Shown: piece after piece, positions 38,221 through 43,393 of the stretch
Layout: each line of letters opens with the position of its first letter
How positions within the stretch are numbered: the stretch's first letter is position 1
Origin: an uncultured Lachnospiraceae bacterium
GTDB lineage: Bacteria; Bacillota; Clostridia; Lachnospirales; Lachnospiraceae
NCBI GenBank assembly: GCA_947591155.1
Contig: CANQDA010000030.1
Coordinates: forward strand, 1 to 43,393
Direction of reading: 5' to 3'
Length of the DNA: 43,393 nucleotides
Position numbers and translations under genes: made by a program
Notes under the pieces: model-generated
Database searches by the model: none
Told to the model about the DNA's origin: nothing
What the model saw: the letters and a program-made list of their open reading frames with translations, nothing else

Positions 38221-39957
38221 ATGGCACTCGACGGGATCGTTATCGCGAACATCGTTACGGAACTGAATGAAGCGCTCTCGGGCGCGCGCGTCAGCAAGAT
38301 CGCGCAGCCGGAGGCGGACGAACTGCTCTTCACTTTCAAGAGGAGCGGCGGCCAACAGCGTCTCCTGCTCTCTGCGGGGGCGAGCCTTCCGCTGATCTAT
38401 CTGACCTCAGCGAACAAGCCGTCTCCTATGACCGCGCCGAATTTCTGCATGTTGCTGCGCAAACACATCGGGAACGGCCGCATTATGCGGGTCTCCCAAC
38501 CCGGGCTCGAGCGCATCATACACTTCGAGATCGAGCACTACAATGAGATGGGCGATCTCTGCAGAAAAGAATTGATCCTCGAGCTGATGGGCAAACACAG
38601 CAACCTCATCTTCTGCGACGACAAGGGCATGATCCTTGACAGCATCAAGCATGTATCCGCGCAGACCAGCTCGGTGCGCGAGGTGCTGCCCGGGCGTCCG
38701 TACTTTATCGCCGTGACACAGGAGAAATGCGATCCGCTTGCGACATCTGAGCAGGAGTTCCGTCCTGTCGTCTTCACGAAGCCGATGCCGCTCGCGAAGG
38801 CCATTTACAGCTCCTACACCGGCATCAGTCCCTTAATCGCGGAGGAACTCTGCCACCGCGCCGGGCTCGAATCCGCGCAGAGCGCGAACACGATCGGGGA
38901 ACTGGAGCAGCTCCATCTGTACCGTCAGTTCGAGCTGCTCATGGAGGATGTGCGCGAGCATCGCTTCCGGCCGACGATCATCTACGATCACGATCGCACG
39001 CCCGTCGAATTCTCCTCCGTGCCGCTTACCATGTACGCAGACCTGGAGCAAACAGACTTCGACTCGGCCTCAGAAATGCTCGAGCGGTATTTCGCGATGC
39101 GTGACACCGTGACGCGCATCCGCCAGAAATCCTCGGACCTGCGCCGCATCGCGACGACGGCGCTCGACCGCTGCCGCAAGAAATACGAGCTGCAGAGCCG
39201 CCAGTTGAAGGATACCGAAAAGCGGGAGAAATACCGGATCTACGGCGAACTCATCAACACCTACGGCTACGGCGTAGAGCCTGGGTCCAAAAGCTTCGAG
39301 GCGCTGAATTATTACACGAACGAGATGATGTCGGTGCCGCTTGACGACACTATGAGCGCGCAGGAAAACGCGCAGAGATATTTCGACAAATACAACAAGC
39401 TGAAGCGCACCTATGAGGCGCTCTCCGAGCACATTCAGGAGACGCAGGCCGAGATCGCCCAGCTCGAATCGATCTGCACCTTCATGGACATGGCGCTCTC
39501 GGAGGACGACCTTGTGCAGGTGCGCGAAGAGCTCATGGACGCGGGCTATATCCGCCGCAAATATACCGGCAAAAAGGTGAAGGTCACTTCAAAGCCCTTC
39601 CACTATATTTCCTCGGACGGCTTCGATATCTACGTCGGGAAAAACAACTATCAGAACGACGAGCTGACCTTCAAGATCGCCGGAAACAGCGACTGGTGGT
39701 TCCACGCAAAGGGCGCGCCCGGCTCGCATGTAATCGTAAAGGCAAACGGCCGGGAGCTCCCCGACCGCACATTTGAAGAGGCCGCCCGGCTCGCCGCACA
39801 CTACTCTCGCAACCGGGGCGCCGAGAAAGTCGAAATCGACTATGTTGAGAAAAAGCATGTGAAGAAACCCAACGGCGCGAAGCCCGGCTTCGTCGTGTAC
39901 TACACAAATTATTCCATGATGATCGACTCGGACATCAGCGGGATACGGGAGGCATAG
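38221..39957 (+). CDS. rqcH: RqcH/NFACT ribosome-associated quality-control factor
   Basis: A 578-residue NFACT protein, homologous to B. subtilis RqcH and eukaryotic Rqc2/NEMF and to proteins annotated as fibronectin-binding FbpA. It binds stalled 50S-peptidyl-tRNA complexes and adds C-terminal alanine tails. The NFACT-N domain begins MALDGIVIANIVTELNEAL; HhH and coiled-coil parts span about 200-430, with YFDKYNKLKRTYEALSEHIQ; the NFACT-R domain runs from about 450 (GFDIYVGKNNYQNDELTFK, DWWFHAKGAPGSHVI). At the position of the functionally important Asp97-Arg98 pair of B. subtilis it has Glu97-Arg98. GGAGG lies 9 nt before the ATG. Its 3' end overlaps the end of nudC by 23 nt. Confidence 0.95.
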   Translation: MALDGIVIANIVTELNEALSGARVSKIAQPEADELLFTFKRSGGQQRLLLSAGASLPLIYLTSANKPSPMTAPNFCMLLRKHIGNGRIMRVSQPGLERIIHFEIEHYNEMGDLCRKELILELMGKHSNLIFCDDKGMILDSIKHVSAQTSSVREVLPGRPYFIAVTQEKCDPLATSEQEFRPVVFTKPMPLAKAIYSSYTGISPLIAEELCHRAGLESAQSANTIGELEQLHLYRQFELLMEDVREHRFRPTIIYDHDRTPVEFSSVPLTMYADLEQTDFDSASEMLERYFAMRDTVTRIRQKSSDLRRIATTALDRCRKKYELQSRQLKDTEKREKYRIYGELINTYGYGVEPGSKSFEALNYYTNEMMSVPLDDTMSAQENAQRYFDKYNKLKRTYEALSEHIQETQAEIAQLESICTFMDMALSEDDLVQVREELMDAGYIRRKYTGKKVKVTSKPFHYISSDGFDIYVGKNNYQNDELTFKIAGNSDWWFHAKGAPGSHVIVKANGRELPDRTFEEAARLAAHYSRNRGAEKVEIDYVEKKHVKKPNGAKPGFVVYYTNYSMMIDSDISGIREA

Positions 39958-40927
39958 ACCCCTTCCGGAACACGCGCATCATCTCCCGCGTGAGGCTTAC
40001 CCCGTCGTCCTCGGGGACATCTTCGCGCGGACACCAGAACGCCTCGGCGAGCTCATGTTCGTCGAGCGTAATCTCCTCCGGGCCGTCCAGCTCCGCAAAG
40101 AATCCCATCAAAAGCGTCCCGGTGAACGACCAGGGCTGGCTCTTGTAATAGCGCAGATTCTTCACCCGCAGGCCGGTCTCCTCCCTCACCTCACGGGCGA
40201 CCGTCTCCTCGACCGTCTCGCCAATCTCGGCAAATCCCGCGACCAGCGCATATTTCTTGTAAGGACGCCCCGCGTAGCGCGTCAGCAGCAGCTTCTCCCC
40301 GTTCGTGACCGCCACGATGACGGCCGGCGAGATCTTCGGGTACTCCTGCAGTCCGCACTCCGGGCAGCGCATCATGCGCTCCCGCTCGTCGTGCACCATC
40401 GCGTGCGCACAGCGCGGACAAAATCGGCGGCTCTCGTACCACGAGGCGAGCTGATACCCGGTCACTCCGGCGAACGCAATCTCGCGCGGACAGTCCGCGC
40501 GCAGGCTGTCGACGGAGCGCCAGCAAAGACCAACCTCTGTGCCGACAGGAACTGTTTCTGTGCCTGCGGGACCTGCAGAAAACTCTTGCTCCGCCCGATC
40601 AGACAGATCCAGATCCCTCAGCTCCGGCAGCCAGAAATACTCTGTCCCGTCAATCGAGAACAGATAGACCGGCGAGGACAGCATCCCCTCGCCCCAGTAC
40701 TTTACATTCACAGATCGCTCACCCCAATCTGTGCCTGAAGATTTCGTATCGGGTTTCTGCCGTCTCAGGAGTTCTGCCGTCTCCCGGAAACGCAAAAAAG
40801 AGAGCTCCCCGTCTCTTTCTCTTATCAGAAGCTCTCTTCCCCGATATCCGAGCGCAATGCTGTCCGGCTTCGGGGTCGTATTCTTATATTCGTTGTGATA
40901 TCTGTCTTTGCCTATTTCCTGAATCAT
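39935..40927 (-). CDS. nudC: NAD+ diphosphatase / deNADding enzyme (Nudix)
   Basis: A 330-residue NudC-type hydrolase that splits NAD(H) into NMN(H) and AMP and can remove NAD caps from RNA. A zinc ribbon has C170-x2-C173 and C188-x2-C191. The Nudix box GX5EX7REUXEEXGU is complete from about 231 (GFAEIGETVEETVAREVREE). The NADH-specific motif downstream, normally SQPWPFPxS, reads SQPWSFTGT at 263-271, so the two prolines after the first are replaced by Ser and Thr. The N-terminal domain (1-160) is longer than usual, with a low-complexity stretch around 115-132. ATG 40927 follows AGGA. It converges on rqcH. Confidence 0.9.
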   Translation of the reverse strand: MIQEIGKDRYHNEYKNTTPKPDSIALGYRGRELLIRERDGELSFLRFRETAELLRRQKPDTKSSGTDWGERSVNVKYWGEGMLSSPVYLFSIDGTEYFWLPELRDLDLSDRAEQEFSAGPAGTETVPVGTEVGLCWRSVDSLRADCPREIAFAGVTGYQLASWYESRRFCPRCAHAMVHDERERMMRCPECGLQEYPKISPAVIVAVTNGEKLLLTRYAGRPYKKYALVAGFAEIGETVEETVAREVREETGLRVKNLRYYKSQPWSFTGTLLMGFFAELDGPEEITLDEHELAEAFWCPREDVPEDDGVSLTREMMRVFRKGSMPPVSR

Positions 40928-41014
40928 TATTTCACATCCTGACGAACTTGATTCGCCTGGCTTCCAGCCTGCGACTGTCGCTAAGCTTTGACTTCGGCTA
41001 TTGCCTCGTCCTGG

Positions 41015-41755
41015 CTAAGCAACGCCCCACGTAAACTCTTCCGCCGTCGTCTGCCCGACTTCGTGCGGGGTCTTCACGCCGTCCGCGACGGCCTGATCCG
41101 CCTCGGCGCGATACTCGCGCACCTCCACGCAGAAGCAGCGGTAATCGCCCACGACGTAGTGGTACACATCTTTGTAGTCCAGTGCGGAATCATCCACGAT
41201 CACGATATAAAGATAGTCCTTCGTCTGCGTATAAACCGCGCTCGTGCTGATCTGCGCATTCACGTTGGCATAGAGCAGATTGTTTGTCAGCATGTCGCGC
41301 AGCTGCTCGTACTCCAGCACCGAGTAATTCGTGTCCATATAGCTGCAGGTGATCGTCGAGGTGTTATCCATCCCCACATTTGTGTCCTGCTTGTAAACGG
41401 TCTTCTCCTCCGTACTCGCCGCAGAGTCCACCGTCCAGCCGGCTTCCACGGAATATGCGCCGGTGAGCGCGGACGAAACTTCCTGCGCCGCGTCCATGCT
41501 GCCCGCCGCATCCGCTGTGTCCCCGGTAAGGGCCGCGAGCGCCTCCGGATTCTCAATGCCGGCCGTCTCCGCACCGCTCTCTTCCGAATAGGACTCCTGC
41601 ACCCAGTTCCCGAACTCGTCGTAATATCCGGACGCCTCCTCCGCCTGCAGAACACTTCCCAGACAGCCTGAGAGACAAACGACCATGCAAAATACCGCTG
41701 TCGTCTTCGCCGCTACTCTTTTCCTGAACATGCGAACTGCCTTTTTCATCATCAT
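41015..41755 (-). CDS. Hypothetical lipoprotein
   Basis: A protein of about 246 residues with a signal peptide and lipobox: basic MFRKRVAAK, hydrophobic TTAVFCMVV, then CLSGC with the lipidated Cys near residue 31. The mature part starts with an Ala/Glu-rich low-complexity region (about 40-110). A compact domain follows with DTNVGMDNTSTITCSYMDTN and VNAQISTSAVYTQTKDYLYI near 145-200. I recognise no family. Three consecutive ATGs follow a GGGAG site, so the exact start is ambiguous by one or two codons. A promoter lies at 41848-41876. It is probably anchored to the outer face of the membrane. Confidence 0.7.
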   Translation of the reverse strand: MMMKKAVRMFRKRVAAKTTAVFCMVVCLSGCLGSVLQAEEASGYYDEFGNWVQESYSEESGAETAGIENPEALAALTGDTADAAGSMDAAQEVSSALTGAYSVEAGWTVDSAASTEEKTVYKQDTNVGMDNTSTITCSYMDTNYSVLEYEQLRDMLTNNLLYANVNAQISTSAVYTQTKDYLYIVIVDDSALDYKDVYHYVVGDYRCFCVEVREYRAEADQAVADGVKTPHEVGQTTAEEFTWGVA

Positions 41756-41847
41756 GCATCTCCCAATCTATTTTCTCATCGATCCGCCCTCCCATCCGCC
41801 TGTCTTCCGGCAGCAGGGCAGACCTTTCACAATTCTTTTGTACATCA

Positions 41848-41876
41848 AGTATAATCGCATTCTATTGATTTGTCAC
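41848..41876 (-). promoter_or_regulatory. Probable sigma-A promoter of the lipoprotein gene
   Basis: GTGACA and TATACT are separated by 17 bp, about 90 nt upstream of the start codons. Confidence 0.65.
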
Positions 41877-41972
41877 GAAAGGAATTCTTAATTTTCTTCT
41901 TAATTTTATAAAAGCAGGGGCAGGAATCGCTCCGCCAACCTTTCGTACTCGTATAAAAGAGGTGCATGGTAC

Positions 41973-42006
41973 AAAAAGGGCTGCTGCCATCGCTGACATC
42001 AGCCCT
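41973..42006 (-). terminator. Rho-independent terminator after rny
   Basis: In the transcript AGGGCTG and CAGCCCT enclose a 16-nt loop that can pair further, followed by TTTTTG. It begins 7 nt after the rny stop codon. Confidence 0.85.
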
Positions 42007-42013
42007 ATTGTGC

Positions 42014-43393
42014 TTACTTCGCGTAATCTACCGCTCTGCTTTCTCGGATCACACTTACCTTGATCTGTCCGGGATATTCCAGCTCGGCCTCGATCTGCTT
42101 CGCAATATCTCTGGCCATGAGCACCATATCCGAATCGTTGACCTGATCCGGAACTACCATCACACGAATCTCTCTTCCTGCCTGAATAGCAAAAGATTTC
42201 TCTACGCCCTTGAAGGCGTTCGTAATATCTTCCAACTGTTTTAATCTGTTTGTATATGTTTCGAGTGTCTCACGTCTCGCACCCGGACGGGCCGCAGAGA
42301 TCGTATCCGCAGCCTGTACAATACAGGCGATCAGTGATTCCGCCTCGACATCGCCATGATGTGACTCTACCGCGTTCACAACGATCGGGGACTCCTTGTA
42401 CTTCTTACAGAGATCCGCACCGATCTGGATGTGCGATCCTTCGATCTCATGGTCGATGGATTTGCCGATGTCATGCAGCAATCCGGCACGCTTCGCCATC
42501 CTGACGTCCACACCGATCTCGCCTGCAAGCAGCCCGGAAAGCTGCGCCACCTCGATCGAATGCTTCAAAGCATTCTGGCCATAACTTGTCCTGTACTTCA
42601 TGCGGCCAAGCAAACGCACCAACTCCGGATGGATTCCATGCACGCCAACCTCCAGCGTAGCATTTTCTCCTTCTTCCCGGATGATCGCTTCTACTTCTTT
42701 TTGTGCCTTTTCCACCATCTCTTCGATTCTGGCCGGATGGATTCGGCCATCCACAATCAGCTTCTCAAGCGCGATCCTCGCGACTTCTCTTCTGATCGGG
42801 TCAAAGCCTGACAGAATGACTGCCTCAGGAGTATCATCGATGATCAAATCCACACCTGTCAGCGTCTCGAGCGTCCGTATGTTGCGGCCCTCACGCCCGA
42901 TGATCCTTCCCTTCATCTCGTCATTCGGAAGCTGAACCACAGAGATCGTCGTCTCTGCGACGTGATCCGCGGCACATTTCTGGATCGCCGTGACCACGTA
43001 TTCCTTCGCTTTTTTACCTGCGTCTTCTTTTGCCCTGCTTTCAAGCTCCTTGTAAAGCTTGGCAACATCGATCTTTACTTCATCTTCAACAGTTTTTAAA
43101 AGATATTCTTTTGCTTGTTCAGAGGTAAGTCCTGAGATTCTTTCGAGTTCCTGGATCCTTTGTCCGAGAAGCTTTTCCGCTTCTGCGTTCTTCTTCTTTA
43201 ACTCTTCTTCCTTCGCTGTGATCCCTGATTCCCTGCGTTCCAGAGCTTCCGCCTTTTTATCGACGCTTTCCTCCTTCGATAAAACGCGCTTCTCGAATCG
43301 CTGCAATTCTGTTCTGCGCTCTCTCGTCTCTTTTTCCAACTCATTCTTCGTCTTCAAAGATTCTTCCTTCGCTTCCAGAAGTGCCTCACGCTT
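42014..43393 (-). CDS. rny: Ribonuclease Y (5' end outside the window)
   Basis: The frame runs off the right edge, so 460 codons of an expected ~520 are present; the missing part is the N-terminal membrane anchor and the first part of the coiled coil. What is seen begins in the coiled coil ([20 protein letters not shown]). A KH domain follows, with [20 protein letters not shown], then the HD metal-dependent domain with [17 protein letters not shown] and [12 protein letters not shown]. It ends [12 protein letters not shown], as in most RNase Y proteins. A TTG at 43357 is not a real start. RNase Y begins decay of many mRNAs at the membrane. Confidence 0.96.
   Translation of the reverse strand, partial: KREALLEAKEESLKTKNELEKETRERRTELQRFEKRVLSKEESVDKKAEALERRESGITAKEEELKKKNAEAEKLLGQRIQELERISGLTSEQAKEYLLKTVEDEVKIDVAKLYKELESRAKEDAGKKAKEYVVTAIQKCAADHVAETTISVVQLPNDEMKGRIIGREGRNIRTLETLTGVDLIIDDTPEAVILSGFDPIRREVARIALEKLIVDGRIHPARIEEMVEKAQKEVEAIIREEGENATLEVGVHGIHPELVRLLGRMKYRTSYGQNALKHSIEVAQLSGLLAGEIGVDVRMAKRAGLLHDIGKSIDHEIEGSHIQIGADLCKKYKESPIVVNAVESHHGDVEAESLIACIVQAADTISAARPGARRETLETYTNRLKQLEDITNAFKGVEKSFAIQAGREIRVMVVPDQVNDSDMVLMARDIAKQIEAELEYPGQIKVSVIRESRAVDYAK

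Noticed and set aside
40972..40982. Palindrome GCGAC-T-GTCGC between the lipoprotein gene and nudC as a terminator
   Set aside because: The stem is only 5 bp and no U-run follows on either strand.

Overview
The window reads as a chromosomal segment of a low-G+C Gram-positive anaerobe, most likely a Lachnospiraceae/Clostridiales member. The RpoB, RpoC, RqcH, YicC, RemA, RpoZ, RimO, PgsA and RNase Y sequences all look like that group, and a glycyl radical enzyme, a LoaP antiterminator and a CptIN toxin-antitoxin system fit it. Almost everything is on the minus strand; the plus strand carries only a VanZ-like gene and rqcH. No rRNA, tRNA, CRISPR array or intact insertion sequence was seen.

Region 1 (about 22.3 kb down to 0.26 kb, transcribed right to left) is an exopolysaccharide/capsule locus. 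It starts with a WbaP-type priming phosphosugar transferase and the NusG paralogue LoaP. A truncated glycosyltransferase and about 1.1 kb of unusual head-to-tail repeats follow. Next come genes for a GDP-D-glycero-D-manno-heptose pathway (hddA, a fused hddC-gmhB, gmhA) and a GDP-hexose/heptose 4,6-dehydratase with an SDR reductase, which together predict a GDP-6-deoxy-heptose donor. An AT-rich pair (pyruvyl transferase family plus F420 hydrogenase beta-subunit-like ferredoxin protein) sits inside that set. Downstream are glycosyltransferases of the GT26, GT4, GT32 and GT2 types, a Wzy-like polymerase and a Wzx flippase. The most unexpected part is at the far end: a 680-residue glycyl radical enzyme and its radical-SAM activase, interleaved with a glycosyltransferase and the flippase. 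An oxygen-sensitive radical step is therefore likely part of making or modifying this glycan.

Region 2 (22.3-24.1 kb) holds an AT-rich divergent regulatory region and a VanZ-family membrane protein with a long pentapeptide-repeat and Tyr/Pro-rich tail, ending at a probable bidirectional terminator facing rpoC.

Region 3 (24.1-43.4 kb) is GC-richer housekeeping DNA. It contains rpoB-rpoC without their usual ribosomal-protein neighbours, a CinA-type amidohydrolase (pncC), pgsA, rimO, a DUF308 membrane protein, rpoZ, gmk, remA and yicC. Divergent from yicC is rqcH, which converges on nudC; a lipoprotein gene and the 3' part of rny follow. Between pgsA and pncC lies a complete type III toxin-antitoxin system of the CptIN family: sigma-A promoter, two-and-a-bit 45-nt antitoxin RNA repeats with covarying pseudoknot stems, an attenuating terminator and the endoribonuclease toxin gene.
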